Numbered from the stretch's first letter, positions 17,123-26,182 are shown. The stretch is 64,000 nt of DNA from Bradyrhizobium arachidis (GCF_024758505.1 NZ_CP077970.1:4030001-4094000), one strand, 5' to 3'. Numbers and translations: made by a program. Notes: generated from the letters alone by a model not told the origin.

Positions 17123-18586
17123 CTAGACCTGGATGAGCACGCTCTTCGAGCGGCGGTTGGCGTGATAGGCTTCGCGGCCGAGATCCTTGCCGATGCCGGA
17201 GTGCTTGTAGCCTCCGGTCGGCAGGATGTGATCGCGCGATCGGCCGTAACGATTGACCCAGACGGTGCCCGCGGGAAGGGCGCGCGTGATCCGCATCACG
17301 CGCGAGACGTCGCGGGTGAAAAGCCCGGCGGCAAGACCGTAGGTCGGGTGGTCGGCGAGCGCCAAGGCTTCTTCCTCGGTCCTGAATGTCTGAAGCGTCA
17401 GCACTGGCCCGAAGATCTCCTCGGTAATGGCGGGAGACGATTGATCCATCTTTGCAAGCAGGGTCGGCGTATAGAAATAACCCTTGCCCTCCATCGGCTC
17501 GCCGCCGGTCAGGCACTCGGCGCCCTTTGCGCGGGCCGCTCGCACGGTCGTGTGCATCCGCGACCGCTGCGTCTCGGAGATGATCGGCGAGTAGGTGGTT
17601 GCGGCGTCCCAGGTGGGGCCAGCACGGACCGCCTGCATGCGGGCGATGATGGCTTCGACCAGCGGCTCGACCGCGGAGAAATGGGCGATGAGCCGCGATC
17701 CGGCGACACAGGCCTGGCCGGCATTTGCGAGGATGCTGCCGGAAATCGCGGCAGCGGCCTGATCGATGTCGGCATCGGCGAAGACGATCTGCGGGCTCTT
17801 GCCGCCAAGCTCGAGCGTCATCGGCTTGATGCCCGTGCGCGCGATGTTGGCCATGATGGCAGCGCCCGCACTGGTCGATCCGGTGAAGCTCACTTTCGCG
17901 ATGTCGGGATGCCCGGTGATGGCGGCGCCGGTCGTCGGCCCGTCGCCGATCACGATGTTGATGAGCCCGGCAGGCATGCCCGCCTTCACCGCCAATTGGG
18001 CGAGAAGGATGGACGAGAACGGGGTCATTTCGGACGGCTTCAGCACGACGGCGTTGCCCGCAGCGAGGGCCGGCCCGAGTTTCCATCCCGCCATGTTCAC
18101 CGGAAAATTCCAGGGTGTGATGGCCCCGACGACCCCGTAAGGCTCGGTCATGATCATGCCGAGGTGCGCATCATCGGTGGGCACGAGGTCGCCGCCCTCC
18201 TTGTCGGCGAATTCGGCGAAGAAGCGGATCTGCTCCGCGGTGATCGCGATGTCTCCCGCAACGAGTTGACTGATCGGGCGCGTGGATGAAATCGCCTCGA
18301 CCTTGGCGAGCGCCTGGGCTTCATGCTCGATGAGATCGGCCCAGCGCTTAAGGACGCTGGCTCGTTCGCGCGGTCGCACGCCACCCCAGTTGCTGGTCTT
18401 CAGAGCCTTCCTGGCGGTTTGAACGGCCTCGTCCACCGTCTCCGTCGAGGCGACCGGACACTTGGCGTAGAACGCGCCGTCCGAAGGCCGGTGCAGCGGA
18501 AGCAGACCGGGAGACTCCAGCAGCCGATCGCCGATGAAGTGGCCGATCGGCAGCGGAATCTGATCGGGATCGAAGCTCAGGCTCAT
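17123..18586 (-). CDS. Aldehyde dehydrogenase family protein
   Basis: The 487-residue protein has TPWNFPVNM at about 158, SFTGSTSAG at about 233, catalytic Glu at about 259 in LELGGKSP and catalytic Cys at about 293 in NAGQACVAGSR. The end, PTGGYKHSGIGKDLGREAY, is usual for the family. It is distinct from the GabD-like enzyme downstream (different Cys loop), so the operon carries two aldehyde oxidations or two chain lengths. The ATG at 18586 overlaps the cupin stop as ATGA, implying coupled translation. The substrate may be an aminoaldehyde released by one of the oxidases. Confidence 0.9.
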   Translation of the reverse strand: MSLSFDPDQIPLPIGHFIGDRLLESPGLLPLHRPSDGAFYAKCPVASTETVDEAVQTARKALKTSNWGGVRPRERASVLKRWADLIEHEAQALAKVEAISSTRPISQLVAGDIAITAEQIRFFAEFADKEGGDLVPTDDAHLGMIMTEPYGVVGAITPWNFPVNMAGWKLGPALAAGNAVVLKPSEMTPFSSILLAQLAVKAGMPAGLINIVIGDGPTTGAAITGHPDIAKVSFTGSTSAGAAIMANIARTGIKPMTLELGGKSPQIVFADADIDQAAAAISGSILANAGQACVAGSRLIAHFSAVEPLVEAIIARMQAVRAGPTWDAATTYSPIISETQRSRMHTTVRAARAKGAECLTGGEPMEGKGYFYTPTLLAKMDQSSPAITEEIFGPVLTLQTFRTEEEALALADHPTYGLAAGLFTRDVSRVMRITRALPAGTVWVNRYGRSRDHILPTGGYKHSGIGKDLGREAYHANRRSKSVLIQV

Positions 18587-18933
18587 GACACCGTGACGTA
18601 GATCTTGCGAACGGTCTCGATCGTCTTCCAAACGCCGGTGAAGCCGGGCTTCATGACGAAGCTGTCGCCGGCTCTGAACGTGATCGGATCGCCGCCATCC
18701 GGCGTAATCTCGATCATGCCGGCGAGGATATGACAGAACTCGAACGTTTCCCCTTTGATCGAGCGCGTCTCGCCCGGCGTGGCTTCCCACACGCCGGTGT
18801 GCACGAGCTCTCCTTTGGCCTCGTCCTGTGCCCAGGTCTTGAAGTGGGGCGCGCCGGCAATGAGCCGCTCCGGCATCGGGCTGGATTCCTTCGGGGCGAA
18901 AGTCGGGTGGGGGTCGATCCGTTTCAGCAGCAA
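18583..18933 (-). CDS. Cupin domain protein (Cupin_3/DUF861-like)
   Basis: The 116-residue protein is a single small beta-barrel with the Cupin_3 pattern: VWEATPGETRSIKGETFEFCHILAGMIEITPDGG then FRAGDSFVMKPGFTGVW. The TTG at 18933 with GAGGAG six bases upstream is taken as the start; an ATG lies 19 codons in, without a good ribosome site. Such proteins often accompany amine and sugar-acid catabolic genes, as enzymes or sensors; no specific activity can be assigned. It is 12 bases after the hydroxyacid dehydrogenase stop and overlaps the aldehyde dehydrogenase start. Confidence 0.8.
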   Translation of the reverse strand: MLLKRIDPHPTFAPKESSPMPERLIAGAPHFKTWAQDEAKGELVHTGVWEATPGETRSIKGETFEFCHILAGMIEITPDGGDPITFRAGDSFVMKPGFTGVWKTIETVRKIYVTVS

Positions 18934-18945
18934 GTTGAGCTCCTC

Positions 18946-19869
18946 TCAGTAACCACGGGTCCGATCGACGACCCCGACAAGGTCGAGGCCCGCTTCATAT
19001 CGCTTGATGTTGTCGATGACCGCGCGAGCGGCAGTGTCCGCCTGGGTTACACTCGCCACATGCGGGGTCAGCAGCACTTTCGGGTGGGCCCACAGGGCAT
19101 GATCGCCGGGCAGCGGCTCCGGTTCAGTCACGTCGATGACGGCACCGGCGAGCTGACCCGCATCGAGAGCCGTGAGGAGCGCATGGGAATCGAGCTGGGC
19201 GCCGCGCCCCGCGTGGACGAGGGCCGCGCCTTTCGGCAACTGCGCAAAAAGTTCGCGATTCAGGAGCCCGCGCGTGGCCTCGGTGAGGGGCAGCAGGCAG
19301 ACGAGGATGTCAGTTTCGCCGAGCATCTGGCTGAGGCCGGCATCGCCGCTGTATGTTGCGACGCCTTCGATCGTCTTGCCCGACCGGCTCCAGCCGCCCA
19401 AGCGGAAGCCGAAAGGCCTCAGGCTCTCCAGCACGGCGCGGCCGAGTACGCCAAGTCCGAGGACCCCGACCTGTCGGTCGGTCGCCTGCTTCTGCGGCAG
19501 AGCCCGCCATTCGCGGCGCCGCTGCAAATCAAGATAGGTCGGGATGTTGCGGTGAAGCGCCAGCACCGCGAGGGTGACATATTCCTGCATCATCCGGATG
19601 ATGCCGTCTTCCACCATCCGGACCACCTTGACCCCGGGCGGGATCGCTGCCAGCGGAAATTGATCGATGCCCGCCCCAACCGAGAACAGGATTTCAAGGT
19701 TACGGTATTGTTCGAGCGCCTCCGGGACGGACCAGGTGATGATATAACGTATATCGGCTGGAGAGACCGTGGCCGGAGCAATTGTGAAGGGCAGGCGAGG
19801 GAGCTCGCGCGCGAAGGCCTCACGGAAAACAGCCCCACGCTGTGCGTCGGAATTGAAGAGAAAGGTCAT
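18946..19869 (-). CDS. D-2-hydroxyacid dehydrogenase, glyoxylate/hydroxypyruvate reductase A-like
   Basis: The 307-residue protein has the NAD(P) Rossmann motif [13 protein letters not shown] at about 134-146 and the later [26 protein letters not shown] and LTPHVAS with the catalytic His. The N-terminal half ([30 protein letters not shown]) is that of GhrA-type enzymes. It would reduce glyoxylate or hydroxypyruvate with NAD(P)H, or run the reverse reaction in a pathway. It is the first gene of the operon that continues through the cupin to 14596, and is divergent from the GNAT gene at 20089. Confidence 0.88.
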   Translation of the reverse strand: MTFLFNSDAQRGAVFREAFARELPRLPFTIAPATVSPADIRYIITWSVPEALEQYRNLEILFSVGAGIDQFPLAAIPPGVKVVRMVEDGIIRMMQEYVTLAVLALHRNIPTYLDLQRRREWRALPQKQATDRQVGVLGLGVLGRAVLESLRPFGFRLGGWSRSGKTIEGVATYSGDAGLSQMLGETDILVCLLPLTEATRGLLNRELFAQLPKGAALVHAGRGAQLDSHALLTALDAGQLAGAVIDVTEPEPLPGDHALWAHPKVLLTPHVASVTQADTAARAVIDNIKRYEAGLDLVGVVDRTRGY

Positions 19870-20088
19870 TGTCGAATTCGGACGCGCAGAGAATGGTAAA
19901 CTTGCCGGATTGAACCATGCTATCGGACCCGCAATTTCAGTCGGTGCCGAATGCGGTTGCGATTTGGTGGAATGTTTCGTTGGACGGCTGTTCCAGAACG
20001 CAATCTGCGGCGGGGCTCGGTGTAAGCTGAGCCTGACCGAGCTCGGAGCCGCCGACTTCGACCGATGTCGAGCCGATCAGGGGGCGAC

Positions 20089-20991
20089 ATGAAATCCCGC
20101 ACGACCAGTTCGCTGACGATCGACGCATTCGACGCGCGTGCGGTCGACATCGATACGGTGGAGCTCGATCAGCTTTATACGCTCTCGATCGGCGTCGGCT
20201 GGCCGCACCGTCCGGAGGACTGGCAGTTTCTGCGTGACACCGGCCACGGCATCGTCGTTCACGATGAAATCGGACGGGTACTGGGATCCGCCATGTGGTT
20301 CCCCCACGGGGCGGATTTTGCCACTGTCGGCATGGTCATCACCTCGCCGCGCCTTCAGGCACTTGGCACGGCTCAATGGCTCATGAAGCGCGTTCTATCC
20401 GCAGCCCGCGGACGCAATCTCCGCCTCAATGCCACGCATGCAGCGCGTAAGCTCTATCTTTCGCTCGGCTTCCGCCGCGAACGAACGGTGTTCCAGCGCC
20501 AAGCAGAGGTGCAGCGGTTCGGTGAGATGCCGCGCCTTCCCGAAGGAGTCGAGCTGCGGGAGCTGGATCGTAAGGACCTGCCGGCCATCGCTGAACTCGA
20601 TGCACAGGCGTTTGGCGCCTCGCGCCTTGATCTGCTCGCGGCCCTCCTGGAGCAATCCACCGGGTTCGGGCTCTCTCGGCATGGTCGCCTCGAAGCGTTC
20701 GCGCTGTGCCGCCCGTTTGGGCGAGGGCACGTCGTGGGTCCTGTGGTCGCGTCAAACGACGAGGACGCGATCGTGGTGGCTGCGCCGCATGTCGAGGCCC
20801 ATGAAGGACGATTCCTAAGGGTCGACACGCACCTCGCCGACGGTGAGTTCTGTGCCTTCCTCGCCCGATCCGGCCTTGCTTTTTTCGACACTGTCACAAC
20901 GATGTCGCTCGGGGGTGAGTTTCGCGATCCGAATGAGTGCTCCGGAAAGCAACCCGTAACTTACGCGCTCGCAAGTCAAGCGCTCGGTTAA
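20089..20991 (+). CDS. GNAT family N-acetyltransferase with second GNAT-like (YitH-type) domain
   Basis: The 300-residue protein resembles the one at 11573 end to end. Shared points include WPHRPEDWQ, the GMVITSPRLQALGTAQWLM acetyl-CoA loop region, LYLSLGF, the second half with PFGRGHVVGPVVA and the closing TYALASQALG. The acetyl-CoA loop has lost the R/Q-x-x-G-x-G/A form (RLQALGTA), so CoA binding may differ. The ATG at 20089 follows GGGGG; an in-frame ATG at 20065 is possible. It is divergent from the hydroxyacid dehydrogenase and is followed by a strong terminator at 21006. Confidence 0.85.
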   Translation: MKSRTTSSLTIDAFDARAVDIDTVELDQLYTLSIGVGWPHRPEDWQFLRDTGHGIVVHDEIGRVLGSAMWFPHGADFATVGMVITSPRLQALGTAQWLMKRVLSAARGRNLRLNATHAARKLYLSLGFRRERTVFQRQAEVQRFGEMPRLPEGVELRELDRKDLPAIAELDAQAFGASRLDLLAALLEQSTGFGLSRHGRLEAFALCRPFGRGHVVGPVVASNDEDAIVVAAPHVEAHEGRFLRVDTHLADGEFCAFLARSGLAFFDTVTTMSLGGEFRDPNECSGKQPVTYALASQALG

Positions 20992-21005
20992 GCTCAAATC
21001 TTTGG

Positions 21006-21027
21006 ACGCCCGCCATGCGGGCGTTTT
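21006..21027 (+). terminator. Rho-independent terminator
   Basis: ACGCCCGC and GCGGGCGT pair perfectly around a 3-base loop and are followed by TTTT. It is 15 bases past the stop of the GNAT gene at 20991 and marks the end of the amine-catabolism locus. Confidence 0.8.
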
Positions 21028-21654
21028 GCAGTTGAAATTCCTTAGGCCGATCAAAGCCACAGCTGGAAAGGATCCACGCTAGTCCATTCCGGGCGGATCG
21101 AGTCAAGGAGTGCGTCGGATTCTGGCGCAAAGCGGACCTTCTTCGCTGAATGTCGCTCTTCCTTGCTTCAGTTGGCTCAAACTGGCCCATGATTCAAAGA
21201 CTTAGCGAGAGGGGGCGGATTTCATTCTGACAAGTGGGCTGCTTTACGCGTCCTCATGCTCGCTTTCCCATCGATTGTTTCATCTCATAGCTTTCGCCGT
21301 GCGACCGGTTGAAGCGATGCCAATTGGCCCGCGCCAGGCCCAACGCTTGAAAGCCCAGGTCGCCCAGAACTGTGCTCGCCGCCACGATGCTTGCGTTGCC
21401 ACCTCCGTAGAGCGCTGTAGGGCCTTGGGGTCGCGCCGTCCGGGAATTTTTTTTCTGACCTGGCCAAGGATTCCGGCGCCTCGTTCGTCTCAATCCGTGA
21501 ATGCCCGGAAATCTCCTCCCGGGCACCCCCCGGGCCTATGGCTGGAGTTCCTATGGTAGTGATAAAGCGCATGCGCTCGCAGTCCTGGACGGGACCGTCG
21601 CAGGGACCGGGTAACGTTCCTGATGCTCAATCCCGTCGGCCTTGAGGAGAGGGC
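21028..21654. other. Non-coding gap with no supported gene
   Basis: No frame in these 627 bases shows recognisable protein features. The minus frame 21254-21526 (90 aa, arginine-rich at the start) has no clear ribosome site or known motif. A short AGCGCATGCGCT palindrome is present near 21568. The last 15 bases hold the ribosome site (GAGGAGAGGG) of the sigma factor gene, so its promoter should lie in the right half. Confidence 0.5.
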
Positions 21655-22245
21655 ATGGGGGGCACCATTCAGCTTATGACCGCAGAGGTGACTGAGCCGC
21701 CGGATGGCGGCGCCACGGATGACGACCTCGTCAGTCTGGCCACGCAGGGCAACCGTGCCGCATTCGAAGCCTTGTTGCGGCGTCACTACGACCTCATGCA
21801 CCGCGTTGCGTGGCGCATGACTGGCTCCCAGACCGACGCGCAGGACATTTGCCAGGATGTCTGCTGCGCGCTGGTGGAACGGATCGCTTCTTTCAGGGGG
21901 GAGGCGAAGTTCACAACCTGGCTGGTCGGCATCGTGCGTAACGCCTGCCATGACCACCATCGGCGCCATTCGACGTTGACGCGCCTGAAAGGCCATCTCG
22001 CCGTTCTTGCCGACATGGCGGCGCCGCCCGATGGCCGGGATCTCTTTCGCCGCAGCTGGCTCGCGAGCGAGCTGGCGCGGCTTTCGCCGCTGCTGCGGGA
22101 GACGGTCGTGCTTGTGGTCGGCGAAGGCATGACGCACGCGGAGGCGGCCACGGCGCTCGGCGTCTCCGAGTCGACCATTTCCGGCCGCATGCATGAGGTG
22201 AGGCGACAGGCAGGTCTTGCGAAGGACATTGGCGATGAGTTCTGA
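21655..22245 (+). CDS. ECF-type RNA polymerase sigma factor
   Basis: The 196-residue protein has sigma region 2 (AFEALLRRHYDLMHRVAWRMTGSQTDAQDICQDV with the FRGEAKFTTWLVGIVRNACHDHHRR core/-10 segment) and region 4 (SPLLRETVVLVVGEGMTHAEAATALGVSESTISGRMHEVRRQ). There is no region 1 or 3, so it is an ECF factor that directs polymerase to a specific promoter set. GAGGAGAGGG precedes the ATG. Its last 11 bases overlap the start of the vWA-domain gene, so the two are translationally coupled and the partner probably controls its activity. Confidence 0.9.
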   Translation: MGGTIQLMTAEVTEPPDGGATDDDLVSLATQGNRAAFEALLRRHYDLMHRVAWRMTGSQTDAQDICQDVCCALVERIASFRGEAKFTTWLVGIVRNACHDHHRRHSTLTRLKGHLAVLADMAAPPDGRDLFRRSWLASELARLSPLLRETVVLVVGEGMTHAEAATALGVSESTISGRMHEVRRQAGLAKDIGDEF

Positions 22246-24394
22246 TCACGACATCATGCGTTTGCCCGACCCTCCGCCGCCTGCGCCGGACGCGCGTGCC
22301 GCGGCCGTGCAACAGGCGCTGCTGCGCTTCGATCAAAAAAGCGCCGGCCAAAAAAATCCTGAGAACATCCAAGGAATGATGACTGACATCCGTCTCATCG
22401 AGCGAACCGCTGCGCCTTTGCGCCGGTCACGCGAGAGGATTGTCATGAATCGTACGCGATATCTCCTGGCCGCCAGCCTGGCCTGCCTTGTTGCCGGATC
22501 GGGCGCATATCTCCATCTCGTGCGGTCGCCGCAGTTGCAGAACGGCTTTGTGGCCGTCGAACAGAAGGTGGCGAGCAACGACGTCGCTCAAGCTCCTTCG
22601 ACTGTGCAAGCAAAGGAGAAAGGCGAAAGCCAGGCGCAGTCGCAAACGCAAATCCAAACCGCCCCTCCGGTCGCAAAGCCCGACCAGGGATCGGCCACGC
22701 CGCCGCTTGCTGCGGCGCCGCCTCCCGCCAAGCTGCAGACGGAAGATCGGGTCGCCAGCATGTTTTCGCAGCCGTCTTCCTCGCCGGCGGCCGCCGGAAA
22801 GATACTGCCGCTCCCGTCCGGTCGTGGCCGATTTGCGGAGCCGACTGATCAGAGCCCCATGCGTGCGCCGCCGTCAGCACCCGCGCTGAAAATGGCGCAG
22901 GCCGAAGACTCGCGGGCTAACGCCCCGCGCGAGCACGCTCCTGGCGTGCCCGAGCCTGTCGGCCGCGACAAGTTTGCCAATGCACCGGAAAATGCCTTCA
23001 AGGTCGCGCGCGATGCGCCCGTCTCGACATTCTCCATCGATGTCGATACGGCGTCGTACGCGTTCGTCCGTGCACAGCTCAATCGCAATGTCCTACCGCC
23101 GCCCGCGTCCGTCCGGACCGAGGAGCTGATCAATTACTTTCCCTATGCCTATGAAGCGCCGGCATCGGCGAACGAACCGTTCCGGGCCAACGTCGCCGTG
23201 TTTCCGAACCCCTGGGCGGAAGGCCGCAAGCTCATTCGCGTCGGTGTCAAAGGCTATGCGCTGCAGCAGACAAACAGGCCGCGCGCAAATCTCGTGTTCC
23301 TGATCGATACGTCGGGCTCGATGCAGCCGCAAAACCGGTTGCCGCTCGTGAAGCAGTCGCTCGCCATGCTCGTTACACAGTTGCAGCCCGAGGACCGCAT
23401 CGCGATCGTGACCTATGCGGGGAATGCTGGCACGGCGCTTGAACCCACTTCCGTGTCCGAGAAGGCGAAAATCCTGGCGACGATCGACCGGCTCGAGGCC
23501 GGCGGCAGCACGGCGGGCGCCGAGGGCATCCGGCAAGCCTATAGGCTTGCGGAGCAGAATTTTGACGCCGGCGGCGTCAACCGCGTCATCCTCGCTACCG
23601 ACGGCGACTTCAATGTCGGGATCACGAACAAGGATGAATTGAAAGGTTTCGTCGAGCGTCAGCGCGAAAAGGGCGTTTTCCTGTCCGTGCTCGGCGTCGG
23701 TATGGGCAATTACAACGACGCGATGGCGCAGGCGCTTGCGCAGAACGGCAACGGCGTCGCCGCCTACATCGATACGATCAACGAAGCGCGCAAGGTGCTG
23801 GTCGAAGAGGCAAGTTCGACGCTGTTTCCGATCGGCAAGGATGTGAAGATCCAGGTCGAGTTCAATCCCGCGGCTGTCGCCGAGTATCGGCTCATCGGCT
23901 ACGAGACGCGACTTCTCAATCGCGACGACTTCGCCAACGACAAGGTCGACGCCGGCGATGTCGGCTCGGGGCAAACCGTGACGGCGCTCTACGACATCGT
24001 GCCTGTCGGCGGACCTCGCGTGGTCGACGATCTCAGATACGGTGCGCAAGCCTCGGCGGGCGGCTCGCCGTCGCCGGCCGAATATGCCTTCGTCAAGATT
24101 CGCTACAAGCTGCCGCGGTCCAATCAAAGTGTGCTGACCAGCACACCCGTCGATCGCGCATCGGAGGTTGGCCGTTTCGAGGACGCCCCGCTCGATGCCC
24201 GCTTTGCAACAAGTGTGGCCGCGTTCGGCGAGATTCTACGTGGCGGAAAGCACACCGGCCGGTTCGGCTATGACGACGTGCTGCGTATCGCCTCGGCAGC
24301 GCGCGGCGACGATCCTTACGGCTATCGCTCCGAGTTCCTTCAGTTGGTGCGCGCGGCGAAAACTGCGAGTGCAATGCAGCCGCTGCGCCCGTGA
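22235..24394 (+). CDS. Membrane-anchored vWA-domain protein, YfbK-like
   Basis: The 719-residue protein has a cytoplasmic N-terminal segment of about 70 residues (PDPPPPAPDARAAAVQQALLRFD), one membrane helix at about 75-93 and a Pro/Gln/Ala-rich linker to about 250. Next come the vWA N-terminal extension (FSIDVDTASYAFVRAQLN), a vWA domain with MIDAS DTSGSM at 358-363 and a C-terminal DUF3520-like part (ASAARGDDPYGYRSEFLQLVRAAKT). It should sit in the inner membrane with the vWA domain in the periplasm, binding a metal-dependent ligand. The start at 22235 overlaps the sigma gene. The cytoplasmic segment is where an anti-sigma function would be expected, but that is inference. Confidence 0.85.
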   Translation: MSSDHDIMRLPDPPPPAPDARAAAVQQALLRFDQKSAGQKNPENIQGMMTDIRLIERTAAPLRRSRERIVMNRTRYLLAASLACLVAGSGAYLHLVRSPQLQNGFVAVEQKVASNDVAQAPSTVQAKEKGESQAQSQTQIQTAPPVAKPDQGSATPPLAAAPPPAKLQTEDRVASMFSQPSSSPAAAGKILPLPSGRGRFAEPTDQSPMRAPPSAPALKMAQAEDSRANAPREHAPGVPEPVGRDKFANAPENAFKVARDAPVSTFSIDVDTASYAFVRAQLNRNVLPPPASVRTEELINYFPYAYEAPASANEPFRANVAVFPNPWAEGRKLIRVGVKGYALQQTNRPRANLVFLIDTSGSMQPQNRLPLVKQSLAMLVTQLQPEDRIAIVTYAGNAGTALEPTSVSEKAKILATIDRLEAGGSTAGAEGIRQAYRLAEQNFDAGGVNRVILATDGDFNVGITNKDELKGFVERQREKGVFLSVLGVGMGNYNDAMAQALAQNGNGVAAYIDTINEARKVLVEEASSTLFPIGKDVKIQVEFNPAAVAEYRLIGYETRLLNRDDFANDKVDAGDVGSGQTVTALYDIVPVGGPRVVDDLRYGAQASAGGSPSPAEYAFVKIRYKLPRSNQSVLTSTPVDRASEVGRFEDAPLDARFATSVAAFGEILRGGKHTGRFGYDDVLRIASAARGDDPYGYRSEFLQLVRAAKTASAMQPLRP

Positions 24395-24432
24395 TCAATT
24401 TTCGATTTAGGCCAGCGCGCCCATTCTGGCAT

Positions 24433-24471
24433 GGCCAGGAAGCGGAGGAAAAGTTGCCCCCGCTTCCGGCC
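24433..24471. terminator. Bidirectional terminator hairpin
   Basis: GGCC-A-GGAAGCGG pairs with CCGCTTCC-GGCC around a loop of about 14 bases. It lies between the convergent vWA gene (ends 24394) and flavin reductase gene (ends 24543), where a shared terminator is expected. There is no T tract of note. Confidence 0.5.
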
Positions 24472-24542
24472 CTGCGAACCCGGTGCGAAGCCATCAAAGC
24501 GGAAAATTCGTGCCGCCACTGGTTGGCCCAGGCGCCGCCAAA

Positions 24543-25067
24543 CTAGGGCTGCGGCAATGTTCGTAGCGTACCCTGGAAATTGACCAGCGGGCCGCCATCG
24601 CCGGCGCGCGCTGCCACGATCCGGCCGATGAAAATGCCGTGGGTGCCGACCGCCTGATGCTGGTAAAGTTCGCACTCGACTGCGCCGATCGCGTCCCGCA
24701 GCACGGGCACGTCGAGCTGGCCCTGGTCCCATGGCGCCGTCACAAAGCGCTGGGCGCCCTTGACACCATCGCGGCCGGCGAACCGCATCGCAAGATCCTG
24801 CTGGCCGCTGCCGAGCAGGCTGACGGCGAAACTGCCATAGGCGAGAATCGCGTCATGGGTCTCGGAGCTCGCATTGATTCCGACCAGCAGACAGGGCGGC
24901 TCCATGCAGAGCGAGGTCACGGAGCTGACCGTCAGCCCGCGCCGGCCGGTATCCACGCCGGTCGCAACTATAGCGACGCCTCCGGCCAGATTGCCCATGG
25001 CGCGGCGAAACTCCGCCGCGTCGACCGATCGGCGATCGGCCGCCTGAGGAAACATTTGGCAAGCCAC
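24543..25067 (-). CDS. Flavin reductase-like domain protein
   Basis: The 174-residue protein has the flavin reductase fold pattern: FRRAMGNLAGGVAIVATGVD, GLTVSSVTSLCMEPPCLLVGINASSETHDAI, FAVSLLGSGQQDLAMRFAG and VGTHGIFIGRIVAARAGDGGPLVNFQGTLR. It should reduce FMN or FAD with NAD(P)H and hand it to a monooxygenase, and a luciferase-like monooxygenase gene ends 26 bases upstream. GGAGGT lies 7 bases before a GTG at 25067, which is preferred to the ATG at 25055 whose spacing would be about 19 bases. The pair looks like a two-component oxygenase system. Confidence 0.85.
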   Translation of the reverse strand: MACQMFPQAADRRSVDAAEFRRAMGNLAGGVAIVATGVDTGRRGLTVSSVTSLCMEPPCLLVGINASSETHDAILAYGSFAVSLLGSGQQDLAMRFAGRDGVKGAQRFVTAPWDQGQLDVPVLRDAIGAVECELYQHQAVGTHGIFIGRIVAARAGDGGPLVNFQGTLRTLPQP

Positions 25068-25093
25068 GGCCAACACCTCCGGATTTGCTGACG

Positions 25094-26182
25094 TCAGGCA
25101 GACACGGCTTCGCCCGCGACCTTGCCTTCGTTGCGGCCGCTGCGCAGTTCCTTCCGGATCGCCGGGATGATCTTGCTGCCCCACAGCTCGATCTGCTTGA
25201 GCATCGTGCGTTGATCGAAGTCGCCGAGCTGGGTCTGGACTGCGATATGAGACGGCTTGAGGATACTGATCTCCTCGAGCATGCGATCGATCACCTGATT
25301 GACGCTGCCGACCGGCAGGTTCTTGCGCATGGTCTCCAGGCTCATGTCGTTGGGCCCGGCCTCTTCTTTGATGAGGTAGCCGTCGTCGCTCTGGGCGCGG
25401 CGGAACTTCAGGCTTTCGGAGAGTCGACGCTGGAAGCGGGCATTGTCGAGATAGGAAGTGACCTCGCTCTCATTGTCGCTGGCATAGGCGCAGCGCAGGA
25501 AGCCGAAGCGGGTGTTGTCGATCGCACGGCCTTCCTTAGCGGCGATGCCTTCGAGCCGCTCGCGAAGCGCCTTGATGGCGTCGGTGCCGTTGAGGAGCGC
25601 GGTCACGAACAAATTGTGGTTGTCGCGGATCGCCCGACCAAGCGTCTCGGGATGCCCCGACGTCACCCAGATCGGCGGCATCGGCTTCTGCGTGGTGCGT
25701 ACCGCAATCGCGGTCGGCGGGATGTTCAGATGCTTGCCGGCGTAAGAGAAGATCCGCTCCTGCATGCCCGCGTGCAGCACCTCGTAGAACTCCGCGAACA
25801 ACGAATGCGAATCCTTCAGATCGACGCCGAAGCGGTCGAATTCGAATTGCTGGTAGCCCGAGCCGATGCCGAGATCGAGGCGGCCGTTCGAGACCGTATC
25901 GGCAAAGCCGATCTCGCCGAGCAGGCGCGCGGGATGATAGAGCGGCAGCACGCAAACCGCGGTGCCGAGCCGGATACGCTTGGTGAGGCCGGCGCAATGC
26001 GCCACCATCATCAGCGGTGACGGGCACAGGCTGTAATTGTTGAAATGGTGCTCGGCGTACCAGGCCGTATCGAAACCGGCGGCTTCCGCGGCAACGGTCT
26101 GCTCGACCGCGTTCTTGATCACCTGCTGCGAGGTCTGATGATAGCCGCGCTGCTGCGCCAGAATGAAAACGCCGAATTCCAT
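25094..26182 (-). CDS. Luciferase-like flavin-dependent monooxygenase
   Basis: The 362-residue protein begins MEFGVFILAQQRGYHQTSQQ and continues with EQTVAAEAAGFDTAWYAEHHFNNYSLCPSPLMMVAHCAGLTKRIRLGTAVCVLPLYHPARLLGEIGFADTVSNGRLDLGIGSGYQ in outline, the standard start of bacterial luciferase-type oxygenases that use reduced flavin. The start at 26182 is supported by GGAGG about 10 bases upstream; the longer frame to 26263 is unlike the family. It is probably co-transcribed with the flavin reductase at 24543 and controlled by the divergent LysR gene at 26308. The organic substrate is unknown. Confidence 0.9.
   Translation of the reverse strand: MEFGVFILAQQRGYHQTSQQVIKNAVEQTVAAEAAGFDTAWYAEHHFNNYSLCPSPLMMVAHCAGLTKRIRLGTAVCVLPLYHPARLLGEIGFADTVSNGRLDLGIGSGYQQFEFDRFGVDLKDSHSLFAEFYEVLHAGMQERIFSYAGKHLNIPPTAIAVRTTQKPMPPIWVTSGHPETLGRAIRDNHNLFVTALLNGTDAIKALRERLEGIAAKEGRAIDNTRFGFLRCAYASDNESEVTSYLDNARFQRRLSESLKFRRAQSDDGYLIKEEAGPNDMSLETMRKNLPVGSVNQVIDRMLEEISILKPSHIAVQTQLGDFDQRTMLKQIELWGSKIIPAIRKELRSGRNEGKVAGEAVSA

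Noticed and set aside
21254..21526. Minus-strand frame of 90 codons in the long gap
   Set aside because: No ribosome site, no known motif and an Arg-rich start; not enough support for a gene.
21585..21620. Possible EcfG-like promoter (GGGAC ... CGTT) before the sigma factor gene
   Set aside because: The first box deviates from GGAAC and the spacing is about 19 bases, outside the usual 16-17.
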